NCBI GenBank assembly: GCA_025526935.1
Contig: JAHLKD010000087.1
Span: forward strand, 124,001 to 188,000
Origin: Cladochytrium replicatum
Taxonomy: Eukaryota > Chytridiomycota > Chytridiomycetes > Cladochytriales > Cladochytriaceae
Direction: 5' to 3'
DNA length: 64,000 nt
Shown here: positions 42,544 to 53,637 of the stretch, piece by piece
Position numbering within the stretch: position 1 is the first letter of the stretch
How the letters are laid out: the number at the start of each line of letters is the position of its first letter
The notes under the pieces: generated by a model
Databases searched by the model: none
What the model saw: only the letters and a program-made list of their open reading frames with translations
What the model was told of the DNA's origin: nothing
Position numbers and translations under genes: made by a program

Positions 42544-44979
42544 ATGGACGCCGCCTTTGTTAAACCAAAGCGTAAGGCAGCGTCCGACGCAAGTCAAAGA
42601 CTGGTGGACAGTCATCCGCTTGACACACGGAAGCAAAGTCTGCCAGCCCCCCAAATTTCAGAGGCGTCCAGCGAGGGGAACAGCATGCAGGACAAACGCA
42701 GACGTGTATCAGGACACGGTGGCAACAACAGCGCTCGAGAGCCGAGCTCCACATCTTCTTCCAATGACTCCAGCGAGTTGGGCCTGGCTTCTCAGCATGC
42801 ACCAGAGCTTCCTGCCGACGTTAGTTTTGCTGACTCTTCAGTGCGACAGGAGCCTGCAGCTGGATCAGTTCAACCATCAATGCTTTCATCAGACGCAGAT
42901 GTTGATAGCATGTCGGACTGTAGAGGTAGTCGAGGCGGCATAGCGAAGGAGTACTATAAGGTTGATAATGGTCTGAGAACATGTTTGGTTGCGAAATGCA
43001 AGTGGAGCCAGAAGGTCGATAAGACGGGATCAACAAAAAACTTCCTCCGGCATCTGAAAAACCACCATGGAAGTATTGCCAGGTCGCTTGGACTGTTGGA
43101 CATCGTCCCCAAGTGACAACAGACATTGAATTTCGGCTCGCAGGAGAAGGAGCAAAACTTTGTGTTCAATGCAGACGTAGCGTGGCGGTCGATTTTGGAC
43201 TGGATTGCTGCAGACAATCAGGCTTTTACTGTTGTGGAGAACGAGTTCTTTGTCAGCATGCTGAAGACTTTTCAGCCAAACTATACACCAAAGACGGCAA
43301 AAGCAGTGACGCAAAAGGAGATGGATCTTTACAATAGGCAGAAGGAGCTCATTAAAGGTCTGATTGTTGGTTCGCCTTCAAAAGTATCAATAACTGCTGA
43401 CTGTTGGACATCGAAGAACCAGATTTCTTTCTTGGAATTACTGCCCACTTCATCACGAAAGAATGGGAGCCGCAGGACTTGCTGCTGCAGATGATTCTGA
43501 TGGTTGGAAAGTATGAAGGCGTCGCCATGGCTAATCAGCTTGTCAAGTGTCTGGATGAATTTGGCATGCTATCGGGTGAACGCTTATTGTGCATTACAAC
43601 CAACAACAGTTCAACCAACTTTACCATGAGTGCTAAGCTGGAGACGCTCTTGGAAGATAGGGATATTGCGTGGTCTGCAGAAACTCAACACATGCGGTGT
43701 ATGGCACACATTATCAATCTTGCAGCAAAGGATTTTATCGATACATTGGCGCCCGCAGGGGACACACAGTCGCAAATGACGATAACTCCGGCGTTAATGT
43801 CATAAACCTTCTTCGACGGCTAGTCAGAGGAATCCGGTGTTCCCCAAAACAACGAAGCTCATTTATTGATTCGTGCCGATTTGTGAAACTGGTTCCTCTA
43901 TTACCAATTATTGATGTGACAACTCGCTGGAATAGCACGTTCTATATGGTCAAACGAGCCTTACAGCTACGAGAGGCAATGGACAAAATATGCTGGATTG
44001 AAGATTCTTTGAAAGATTGGTCAATAAATCCAAAGCAATGGGAGGTCCTACAGAAGATCCGGGATGGTTTGAGTGTTTTCGAGGTTATATCAAAGGCAAT
44101 CGAGGGGTCTAGATATCCAACACTTCCGCTTGTTATTCCATTTTACAACGATCTTATCGATCAACTGGAGGACCTAGAGGAGGCAGAATTGGATGAAACT
44201 TTCACCAAAGCATTTCAAAATGCACTAGATAAGCTGAGAATATATTACTCAATCGCTAAGAGCCCGTGTTTAGCAGTTGCTACGGTACTCAATCCTCGTT
44301 TTAAGGATCAATATTATCGATTTTCAAAGGCATGGGAGAAAGATGTAGGAAGGGATCAGGTCACCCTAGTGCGGAAAGTCTGGGAGGAATCGTATAAGTC
44401 ACGGAAAATCAAGAACAGTGGTGCCGATGTTTTTGGAAACACGCCAGAACGTCGACACGATTCGAGCGGAGCTTCCGGTGATAGACAGAAAAAAACGGAC
44501 GCTGAACGCTTGAGAGCCATTAGATCCGTTTTCATCTGGCAAGAAGAGATTCCTGAGGAAAAAGATGAGCTGGATCGCTATCTTGGCGATAGGTACTCCG
44601 CGGTATTGATTCTGATGGGAAGCCAATCAATATTATGGACTGGTGGAAGACCGTTGGAAGTGTGAACTTTCCAGCCCTAAGCCAGATGGCAATGGACAAT
44701 TTAGGAATACCAGCAACAAGCGCTCCAGTCGAACGAAAGTTTTCAGCCGGGGTTGATTTGGTACCTGCAACTCGCAACCGCCTTGCTCCAAGAACAATAA
44801 ATGCGTTGATGTGCCGTCATGACTGGTTGCATCAATTGAGTGCTGAAGAACTGTTCAAAAATGATTCCCTAGTTTCAAAAAGTGATGTTAGTGAGGATTT
44901 TGTAAAGGTGCATAATTTTGGCGAGGATTTTGATGTGGTATTAGAGTTGGAAGCAACTGATGATAACCCACTCTTTTAA
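42544..44979 (+). pseudogene. hAT-family DNA transposase, frameshifted
   Basis: Starts MDAAFVKPKRKAASD at 42544. BED-type zinc finger CLVAKCKWSQKVDKTGSTKN then FLRHLKNHH near 42985-43075. The frame stops at 43114, resumes to about 43436, shifts (FLGITAHFITKEWEPQDLL), shifts again near 43800, and again near 44640. Catalytic motifs: SITADCWTSKNQ (first Asp, near 43388), ITTNNSSTNF (second site, Asp replaced by Asn, near 43590), TTRWNSTFYMVKRALQLREA near 43920, LDRYLGDRY near 44570, then the hAT dimerisation region SAPVERKFSAGVDLVPATRN near 44720. Known family: cut-and-paste transposases with 8-bp target duplications. Inactive here. Confidence 0.9.
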
Positions 44980-45009
44980 ATATAAATTGTTGTTTAGACT
45001 GTCATCTGT

Positions 45010-45448
45010 TGAAGTACCGTCCAGGAGTTGAGAAAGCGACCGCCTGGACAGAATCCTATTACAAGTAGTATTTGTAGAGAGGTTGGTTGTTCTTGATCGA
45101 GATCAGTGAAGTATCAGTGAAGTACCGTCAATGAGTTGAGAAAGTGTCCGGGTGGACAGAATCTTATTGCTAGTAACATTATTAGAGAGGTTAGCTGTAC
45201 TTGATAGAGATCACTGAAGTACCGTCAATGAGTTGAGAAAGTGTCCGGGTGGACAGAATCCTATTGCTAGTAACATTGATAGAGAGGTTAGTTGTATTGG
45301 GTAGAGATCACTGAAGTACCGTCAATGAGTTGAGAAAGTGTCCGGGTGGACAGAATCCTATTGCTAGTAGTATTTGTAGAGATGTTAGCTGTACCTGATA
45401 GAGATTACTACCGTCAATGAGTTGAGAAAGTGTCCGGGTGGACAGAAA
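45010..45448 (-). repeat. Reverse array of ~95-bp units right of the hAT gene
   Basis: Five cores in reverse orientation (GTGTCCGGGTGGACAGAATC type; near 45035, 45143, 45240, 45342, 45427). Together with 41925-42510 this makes a long inverted repeat around the transposase. Confidence 0.9.
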
Positions 45449-45484
45449 TCTGGGAGACTGAGTGTCACTGTGTCTGTCTGGGTA

Positions 45485-45780
45485 GAATAGGATTCTGTCC
45501 CCCCGGACACTTTCTCAACTCATTGACGGTACTTCAGTAATTTCTATCAGGTACAGCTAACCTCTCTATTAATGTTACTAGCAATAAGATTCTGTCCACC
45601 CGGACACTTTCTCAACTCATTGACGGTACTTCAGTGATCTCTATCAAGTACAGCTAACCTCTCTATCAATTTTACTAGCAATAAGATTCTGTCCACCCGG
45701 ACAGAATCCTCTCTATCAATGTTACTAGCCAGTTTCTTCCCTAGCTGCTTATTATTTTCAGATTGGGTAGAAAACTATAG
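45485..45780 (+). repeat. Forward array left of U1
   Basis: Three cores: 45490 (TGTCCCCCCGGACA), 45595 and 45690. It starts right after the spacer 45449-45484 (TGGGAGACTGAGTGTCACTG), which recurs at 48048. It ends with TAGAAAACTATAGTGTCAGG, the same sequence into which Copia-E inserted downstream. Confidence 0.88.
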
Positions 45781-45870
45781 TGTCAGGTAAGTATTATAGC
45801 ATACATTCCTGTAACATTCCGGCTAAGAACACCGGGCCAGTATCTTCCCACAACAAAGAGTACAAACACC

Positions 45871-47553
45871 ATGCCTCGAACTACAAAGAAGCGAGCGTTA
45901 AAACAATCCAGACCATCATCTGAAAGAGAATCAAGTGCAGAACCTGTGACTGCACCTGAAACATCTCTGGCATCGGGTTCTGAAGTGGAAGAAGCAGAAG
46001 TTGGCCTTGATGTCAAATCGACAGATGTCAAATCGACAGCTCCTTCAAAGAAACCGGCGCGACGTGGTACTAAAGGGGATGCTGACTATTTGCTCATCGA
46101 CGGACTCTGTCCTGCTTCAGACATACGACTTTGGTATCGAAAATTCAAAGCGAGCGGCCACAGCTACGACTCGGAGGACTTCATCAGCAACTGTCAAACA
46201 AATCGTGATGAATGCGGCCCAAGATTTGTTCTTCAAGGGTTGATCGACCGACTTAACTCTGACAGCAAGCTAGTTCGTCAAGCCCTGAACGAAATTCACG
46301 ATGAGTGCAGTGGACGAACGGAGTTCATAACAGCAGCAAACGCCTATCGTATGGAGTGCTTGAAAAGCTCTTCCTTTCAGAAGGAAACAACATTTCTGGA
46401 CTTTTACAGGCGGCAGGGACACAAGTACGGCATTTACAGAGGAATGCCCGTCACTGCAAAGGTTGATGAGTTCCAAGCAACCATCAAACGAGCAGATGAG
46501 GACCGTGAAAGGACAAAACAGGTCCTCAAACAGTCAGAACGACTGTTGAACATGACAAAAGATCTTGAAGAGACTGCAATGAACGAGAGAAGGACCCACA
46601 TCGCAGCAGAAGTGCGAGAGAAGGCTCTCATTGATGAATTGGGCAGGGCGGGTGCATTGATTCAGCACGGCGAGCACGAAGAGCTAGCAAGATTCAGGGA
46701 GATCACTGCTGCAATGGAAAGGGAGAAGCAGGCAACTTCCCAGGAGATTTCACAATGGAAATCACGTGTGACCGCCCTGGAGGGAGAGCTTGCTGCTCTG
46801 AAACGACAGGCTGGTCATTCAGAAGCTGCAGCACCTGCGGCGCCAACATCAACAGGCAGCCCAATAAGCATATCGTCGGCTATCAAGGGGATTGGTAGAA
46901 TTCCAAAGGTACATCGAACCAGTTCTCCAACGAGTTCCCTTGCATTGCTTAGCCTGCAGCAGCATCGTGGTACGGCTATCCTTTTGGTGAAAGAGGTCAT
47001 CCAGGGTATCTGCTTCCAGATGCATAAGATCAATGAGGTTATTTATGACCTTAAATTGCTGTCTCTTCCACCATCAATCAAGTACGTCAATGTAAACTAC
47101 GAAGTCCTCTCCCGAAATGAGTTTTTACGGCCCATATTTGTTGAATCAGACGACCGCTCAAGCCGAATATCAACTTCAAGTAGCAGTGCTCGGAGCAGCC
47201 TTACTCTTCTTAGGGTGCACATTTTGCTCGGAAACTGGATACGGCACAATAATTCGCTAAGTACGTCTGCCACTATCTATCGCATGTTCAGGGCATTAGT
47301 GGATGCTTATCCTTCTGAGTGGCTAAGGTTCTGGACGGCATACATCGGGCATCTTTCGTCCATAACGCTCCCTGAGGTGGATTGGAAACCTTGGAAGACA
47401 GGTTTAGCCAAGGATTTCATGCTTTCAAATGACGACATTGATCGGTTCATCAGGACTGGGTTGGCTAAGGACATAACCAGTAGTGGATGGGACTCTGACG
47501 ATATGAACCAGATACAGAAGCTGATTTGGGCTGTTCCACCTATCAACTTGTGA
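45871..47553 (+). CDS. U1: 560-aa coiled-coil protein of unknown family, intact
   Basis: ATG at 45871 (MPRTTKKRALKQSRPSSERE) to stop at 47551. Residues 1-70 are basic and Ser/Glu-rich. Residues 70-195 look globular (LCPASDIRLWYRKFKASGHS). Residues about 197-312 form a long Lys/Glu/Arg coiled coil. A Ser-rich linker (HRTSSPTSSLALLSLQQHR) leads to a C-terminal domain of about 200 residues (WLRFWTAYIGHLSSITLPEV; LIWAVPPINL end). No zinc knuckle or catalytic motif is seen. Downstream, HVNIRGLTQNSINP resembles the start of a LINE endonuclease, so it may be a retroelement ORF1/gag-like protein (inference). It sits inside inverted arrays shared with the hAT module. Near-copies: U2 and U0. Confidence 0.75.
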   Translation: MPRTTKKRALKQSRPSSERESSAEPVTAPETSLASGSEVEEAEVGLDVKSTDVKSTAPSKKPARRGTKGDADYLLIDGLCPASDIRLWYRKFKASGHSYDSEDFISNCQTNRDECGPRFVLQGLIDRLNSDSKLVRQALNEIHDECSGRTEFITAANAYRMECLKSSSFQKETTFLDFYRRQGHKYGIYRGMPVTAKVDEFQATIKRADEDRERTKQVLKQSERLLNMTKDLEETAMNERRTHIAAEVREKALIDELGRAGALIQHGEHEELARFREITAAMEREKQATSQEISQWKSRVTALEGELAALKRQAGHSEAAAPAAPTSTGSPISISSAIKGIGRIPKVHRTSSPTSSLALLSLQQHRGTAILLVKEVIQGICFQMHKINEVIYDLKLLSLPPSIKYVNVNYEVLSRNEFLRPIFVESDDRSSRISTSSSSARSSLTLLRVHILLGNWIRHNNSLSTSATIYRMFRALVDAYPSEWLRFWTAYIGHLSSITLPEVDWKPWKTGLAKDFMLSNDDIDRFIRTGLAKDITSSGWDSDDMNQIQKLIWAVPPINL

Positions 47554-47679
47554 TTGTTCAGTGGAGTTTTGTTTCTTTTTACGATAGTGTTTCTAAAATA
47601 CACACTGTCCACACAGACACAAGTGTTCATGTAAATATCCGTGGTCTAACTCAAAATTCAATCAATCCTCTCCTGGGCA

Positions 47680-47845
47680 GCAAAAACCCCGCGGGTCAGG
47701 GTCGGGTACGGGTTTCAACCACTTCGGGTCCGGGTATTCCCTTTGTACCCGTCAGTGACCCGGCGGGTCCCCAGACAAACACGACCCGACCCAAAGGGTT
47801 TGGTGCGGGTCGCCACTGAAACCCGGACCCGACCCGGACCCGCCG
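47680..47845 (+). repeat. GGGTC-rich palindromic repeat (copy 3, U1 tail)
   Basis: GGGTCAGGGTCGGGTACGGG on the left and CCCGGACCCGACCCGGACCC on the right are near-complementary and could form a long hairpin. It is shared with the end of U2. Confidence 0.85.
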
Positions 47846-48047
47846 AACCTTACTAGTAACATTGATAGAGAGGTTAGCTGTACTTGATAGAGATCACTGA
47901 AGTACCGCCGTCAATGAGTTGAGAAAGTGTCCGGGTGGACAGAATCGTATTGCTAGTAACATTGATAGAGAGGTTAGTTGTATTGGGTAGAGATCACTGA
48001 AGTACCGCCGTCAATGAGTTGAGAAAGTGTCCGGGTGGACAGAAATC
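47846..48047 (-). repeat. Reverse array right of U1
   Basis: Two reverse cores (47928 and 48027) with GAAGTACCGCCGTCAATGAG variants. They pair with the forward array 45485-45780 as inverted ends around U1. Confidence 0.88.
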
Positions 48048-48083
48048 TGGGAGACTGAGTGTCACTGTGTCTGTCTGGGTAGA

Positions 48084-48280
48084 ATAGGATTCTGTCCCCC
48101 CGGACACTTTCTCAACTCATTGACGGTACTTCAGTGATCTCTATCCAATACAGCTAACCTCTCTATCAATTTTACTAGCAATAAGATTCTGTCCACCCGG
48201 ACAGAATCCTCTCTATCAATGTTAGTAGCCATTTTCTTCCCTAGCTTATTATTATTTTCAGATCGGGTAGAAAACTATAG
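48084..48280 (+). repeat. Forward array left of U2 (before Copia-E)
   Basis: Two cores (48094, 48189) in forward orientation. It is one unit shorter than the matching array before U1. The spacer 48048-48083 repeats 45451-45486. It ends at TATAG (48276-48280), the Copia-E target duplication. Confidence 0.88.
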
Positions 48281-48720
48281 TGTTGAGTGTTGTTTCGTTC
48301 ATAAAAGTTTTCCTTCTTTGTTGTTACTTTCAAAAAAGAAAAAGTTCGACTGAGGATAACAACAGGATTATTGTTGATCCTCAGAATCGAACTTGCGGCA
48401 TGACGTTGAATGGCTTGTGGTTTAACCCACGACGCTAGCTTTGTTGTTTTCCAAAACTTTTATTTTTGTTTCTATTTCGGCTTCATGTTCTTCGACGAAA
48501 ACTTCAAAAGCCAGCGTTCCAGAAAATTCCGGATCACCAGCAAACTTGAAGGGGACTTACCAAAGGAGGAAGGAGAGCGCCGCTGCTGACGTGGCAAGGA
48601 CAAATTAAGGGAGGCTTTGTTGGGAATGGGAGAACCTATAAAAGGTGTGAGTCTTAAGCTTCCAATATATTGAACAAGTACCTCTTATCTGATCTTACCT
48701 GCCTACGACAAAATTCTACA
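48281..48720 (+). repeat. Copia-E 5' LTR
   Basis: TGTTGAGTGTTGTTTCG to AAAATTCTACA. Contains a palindromic pair around GTTCGACTGAGGAT / ATCCTCAGAATCGAAC (48345-48393) and a TATA-like ACCTATAAAAGG near 48634. Confidence 0.95.
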
Positions 48721-51700
48721 TGGTAGCAATGGATTCTCGCTCTTCCCAACAACAACCGAAACCAACGGCGCTCATGACCCGCAAAGCTCAGGATGACAAT
48801 CTCTTTGTCTTTGACGGAGAGAATTATCATACCTGGCGACTCCGCATGGTGGCCTATCTCGAGGGCAAGGAGCTCTGGACAGTTGTCAACAAGGGACCAA
48901 ATCCTGACCCACGACTGCGAACTGGTTTTGACGAGACTAGCAATGCTGGCAAGGCCGAAATCGCCGCCCATGAAGAAAGTGTTCTGGATGATCGCAAGGC
49001 CTGATCCAAGATCATCGGGAAGCTCAGCAACGTCGTACTTTCGCTTGTCACCAGCGCGAACACCGCAAAGGCGATGCTCGTAGCCCTCGATCAGATGTAC
49101 CAGCGCCAGGCCAACGTCAACAGGATCACACTCCGACGCGAGCTAATGGGGAAAAAGATGAGTACCGGGTCTGATCTTAAGACCCACATCTCGGAACTTG
49201 CCATGATTGTCCAGAGACTGACCGCTATTGGTGATTCCATTTCCCCAGACCAGCACATCATCTACCTGCTCAGCTCCCTCCCTCCGGAATTCGATACTGT
49301 GATTGCCACAATTGACGTTGAGGATGACACCCGCCGAAAGGACTACCAATATGTTGTCGGCCAACTTCTCGACGACGAAAGCAAACGACGAAGTCGCGAA
49401 AACAAGGAAGGTAACAGTCGAGATCAAGCTTATCAGACCTCCGGCGGCAACCAACGACTTTGCTGGAACTGTAGCCAGCCAGGCCACTTCGCTGCCAACT
49501 GTCCTAACCAGACCTCGAGTTTGGGTGGTTCAAATCAAGGCTCTGGAAACGGACGAGGTGGTAGCGGAGGTCGAGGAGGTCGAGGTGGCGGACGAGGTAC
49601 TGGAAGAGGCGGTCGAGGTCGAGGGAGCGGCGGTAGAGGACGCGGTCGAGGAAATGGAGGATCCAACCGCGGTGGCGGAAGAAGCGGTGGGCACGCAAAC
49701 GAAGTAACGCTACCTGCGATTGCGTTCATGGCTTCGGAGAGATTCTCTGATCGATCTTCTAAGTGGTTCTTCGACACTGGGGCTTCGCACCACCTGTGCA
49801 ACGATCAAAGGGCGTTCATCGAGTTGCGGAAGATTACTCCGATTGAGATTGACACCGCAAATGCTGGATCAGGACTCAAGGTTGTCGGGATCGGAAGAGT
49901 TCGATTGCTGGTATCAGTTGGAGGGCGGGAGAGGGAGGTGATCCTTAGTGAAGTGTACTTCGCTCCGAACCTGTCTGACAACTTGGTATCATGGAATCGA
50001 CTCATAGAACACCGTCTCAAGCTCTACGGTGCTGGCAAGAAGATCCAGATCGGTCGCAACAATGAGATAGTCATGGAGTTCACACAAGATAAGACTTGCA
50101 ACTTGTTTGCACTTGATCTGTCCCGATCGATCGCCAGGGTGGCACGACGTAACGACGCAACAGCGGATCTCATCACTTGGCATAGAAGGTTCGGACATGC
50201 TGGATTCAATCGGATCGAGGAGGCCCAGAAGCTAGTTGAAGGAATGGAGATCGATGGAACTGAGAGGTTGGACCCTTGTCCGACCTGTGTGAAAGCTAAG
50301 TTGACCAGAACTAGCTTTCCACGGATCAAGGACATTGACGTTAATTCCCATAGCACCCTCTACATCGATCTCCAAGGACCAATAAAGCCGCCCACCTACG
50401 GAGGTGCAATCTATGCCGCGGTCGCAGCACACAGGAACTCTGGAGTCCTGGTTGTACGCCCCCTGAAAACCAAGGATCTGGCATTCGAGTTCAGTCAAGA
50501 TGCCGTGCGAGAGATAGGACTCCTTACTGGCAAGGAGGTCCAAGTAGTTGTCACCGACAACGCAAAAGAGTTGATTTCACAAAAGTACGAGGCATGGGCA
50601 CGGAAGCGCGGCATTCAACATCACACTACCATGCCGTACACCCCGATGCAGAATGGACCTGTTGAGCGAGCAAATCGGACCCTCCAAAATCTTACACGAG
50701 CTATGTTAAATGAGGCAGGGGCAAACAGCAAGCTATGGGGCGAGGCGATGGTAACAGCATGTTACCTAAACAACCGGCTCCCGCGCAAGATCGGCAAGAC
50801 GAGTATTACGCCATTGGAGGCCGCGACAGGCAGAAAACCAAACGTCAGCAAACTGCGGACCTGGGGATGCGTGGCATACGTGCACGATCCCCTCCCATCG
50901 GGCAAGCTAGCGGATCGAGCGATCCCAGGAATCTTCGTTGGATACGAAGCATTCGGATTTCGTGTCTGGGACCCGAAAAGGAAAGTAATGATGAGAAGCA
51001 AGTCGGTGGTGTTTGATGAGAAGCATACCTGGAATGAGCGAGCCCTTACTGATGCCCTTGAACTGGTCTCTTTCGAAAACCTCCCCCAACACAGAGACTC
51101 GGCAAAACCGCTCAAACACACCGACTTGGCCAGCAACAACAGCAACAGCGATGACAGCAGCTATAGAGATAGCGACAGCGACGACAGTGAGGGGGAGGTC
51201 GAGACCAATTCAAGGGACAAGGACACGGAATCGGAGGACGACGAAGTAGAGGTGCAAGATCCTGGGCTATTGAAGCAGAAACCCAGCACTAGTAAGATTC
51301 CTGTGCGCCGAGGAAGCCGAGAGAAAAGGCCAGTCGAACGGTATGGCTTTGAGAAGGTGAAACAAGTCGGATCGGCATGAGTAGCCTCGAAAAGGAAGGT
51401 GATCTTGCACACGGAACCAAGGACGTATGAGGAAGCCATGGCGAGCCTGGAGAAGGACGACTGGACGGCTGCCATGCAATAGGAGATCCTTGCGCATCGC
51501 GAGAACTCAACGTGGCGACTTGTACCGAGGCCTGCAGGGCGAAACATCATCAAGTCAGGCTGGGTATATCGCTACAAGACGAACGCCGAGGGGAAGATGG
51601 TTCGGCACAAGGCGCGGTTCATTGCGAAAGGATATTCGCAACGCGAGGGAGAGGACTTTGATGAGACGTTTTCTCCGGTGGCTCGAAAACAAACTGTTCG

Positions 51701-52982
51701 AGTTGTGTTGGCGCTCGTGGTGCAGGAACGGATGGTGATGCGCCAGTACGACATCAAAACAGCGTTCCTGAATGCGCGCATCATCGACCGCGAACTCTAC
51801 TACGAGCAGCCAGAGGGATTCATTGAACCGGGCAAGGAAGATTGGGTCTGCTTAGCTATTCGTGCGCTTTATGGCCTCAAGCAGCCGCCTCGCGAGTGGA
51901 ATAGTCTCTTCGACGATTTCCTAGTGACCGTCATCAAGCTGAAACGTTCCGATAGCGATGTCTGCCTCTACTACCGTCGAGAGGGATCGTCGCTCACGCT
52001 TGTCGTCATCTACGTGGACGATATTCTGGTGGCGTCGACCGATGAGGACGAGGTGAATCGAATCGAGGAGTTGATGAAGCGACGATTTGAGGTCAGCGAG
52101 GCAGGATCCCCAAAGTATTATCTCGGCTGGGAAATTGACTACGATAAGGACGGCGGCAAGCTCACCATCTCTCAAGCGCAGTACATCAGAATGTCGGCGA
52201 AGAAATGTAAGATCAGATTCGAGCGGAAAACACCAGTTGAAGCTGGCGTTACAATCTTCAAGGATATGGGAGAGGAGATCGAGGTCGAGCGAAATGAGAT
52301 TAGCTATCGCACAATCGTCGGTCAGCTCCTATACGCCGCGACGAGCACACGACCCGATATCTCGTTTGCCACTGGCACCGTTGCGCGTTATCAAAACGCA
52401 CCTCAGTACACTCATTGGTGCGCGGCGGAACGGGTGCTCGCCTACCTGCTGCACACTCCCTCAATTGGAATCCGCTATGGACGACGAGATCGCCTTGAGA
52501 TTGTATGCTATGCGGACGCGGATCACGCCGGAGATCCTGACAACAAAAAGTCGACTACGGGATATGCTATCTTGATCAATGGGGGAGCTGTTGCCTGGGG
52601 GAGCAAGCTTCAAACATCAGCGGCGAGTTTGACAGCAGAAGCGGAGTACGTTGCACTATCCACAGCTAGCGACGAACTCGTTTGGGTAAAGCACATGCTT
52701 GAAGAACTTGGATATTCCTTTGCTGCTCCGCCTGTAGTCCACTGCGACAATACCGCTGCAATTGCTGGTGCCCGCAATCCCGGATTCAAGTCCCGGCATA
52801 TCGCTTTGCGATATCACATTGTGCGTGGCCGCATTCGATCTGGGGACATTGACGTGCAGTATATCCCCACAGAGGATCAGGTGGCAGACATCTTCACCAA
52901 GCGTCTCGCACGACGTCGACATGAGAAACTGATGGGTCTACTTGGGATGGTAGATGCAATGAAAGAGATGAGAGAAAATTAG
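48720..52982 (+). pseudogene. Copia-E gag-pol polyprotein with three in-frame stops
   Basis: The frame opens at ATG 48720 (sharing the last LTR base) or ATG 48729. Gag has zinc knuckle CWNCSQPGHFAANC (49460) and a Gly/Arg-rich tract (49550-49690). Protease WFFDTGASHHLC (49765). Integrase: WHRRFGHAGF..CPTCVKAK (50179-50300), then DDE with LYIDLQGP, VVTDNAKEL and QNGPVERANRTLQ (50360-50690). RT: SGWVYRYKTNAEGK, DETFSPVARKQTVR, VIYVDDILVAS (52010). RNase H: YADADHAGDPDNKKSTTGYA (52508), ADIFTKRL (52888). Stops: TGA 49002-49004 (probably a Trp codon), TGA 51378-51380 and TAG 51480-51482, all in the same frame. Otherwise about 1,420 codons are intact. Confidence 0.92.
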
Positions 52983-53103
52983 GTTTTGTTTCTCGAAGGA
53001 CACACCAATTATGTTTGCATTCCTTCTGGCTTCTATGTTTGTTTTTCAATTGTTATTTCTTTTCAACTTTCAAAGGAAGAACTTTTGTTCAGAAACGGGG
53101 GAG

Positions 53104-53543
53104 TGTTGAGTGTTGTTTCGTTCATAAAAGTTTTCCTTCTTTGTTGTTACTTTCAAAAAAGAAAAAGTTCGACTGAGGATAACAACAGGATTATTGTTGA
53201 TCCTCAGAATCGAACTTGCGGCATGACGTTGAATGGCTTGTGGTTTAACCCACGACGCTAGCTTTGTTGTTTTCCAAAACTTTTATTTTTGTTTCTATTT
53301 CGGCTTCATGTTCTTCGACGAAAACTTCAAAAGCCAGCGTTCCAGAAAATTCCGGATCACCAGCAAACTTGAAGGGGACTTACCAAAGGAGGAAGGAGAG
53401 CGCCGCTGCTGACGTGGCAAGGACAAATTAAGGGAGGCTTTGTTGGGAATGGGAGAACCTATAAAAGGTGTGAGTCTTAAGCTTCCAATATATTGAACAA
53501 GTACCTCTTATCTGATCTTACCTGCCTACGACAAAATTCTACA
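53104..53543 (+). repeat. Copia-E 3' LTR
   Basis: Same length as, and apparently identical to, 48281-48720. Followed by the TATAG duplication. Confidence 0.95.
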
Positions 53544-53637
53544 TATAGTGTCAGGGAAGTATTTTAGCATACATTCCTGTAACATTCCGGCTAAGAACAC
53601 CAGGCCCAACCCTTCCCACGACAAACAGTACAAACAC

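Larger units (their letters stand above)
48281..53543 (+). mobile_element. Copia-E: young full-length Ty1/copia element
   Basis: LTRs of 440 bp at 48281-48720 and 53104-53543 look identical by eye. The 5-bp target duplication TATAG is at 48276-48280 and 53544-53548. A primer-binding-site-like TGGTAGC starts directly after the 5' LTR (48721), compatible with initiator tRNA-Met priming as in Ty1 (inference). A purine tract ACGGGGGAG (53095-53103) precedes the 3' LTR. Gag-pol is one frame with only three stops. It is inserted in the sequence between the forward array and the U2 ORF; removing it and one TATAG restores the arrangement seen at 45760-45800. Confidence 0.96.

Noticed and set aside
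41925-48280. CRISPR array, because of regularly spaced repeats
   Set aside because: The spacing segments are themselves conserved between units, the units flip orientation, and the genome is eukaryotic.
49002-51482. TGA read as tryptophan (altered genetic code) to explain Copia-E and Copia-C stops
   Set aside because: Host genes here use TGG for Trp and TGA as a normal stop (DRG1), and one Copia-E stop is TAG.
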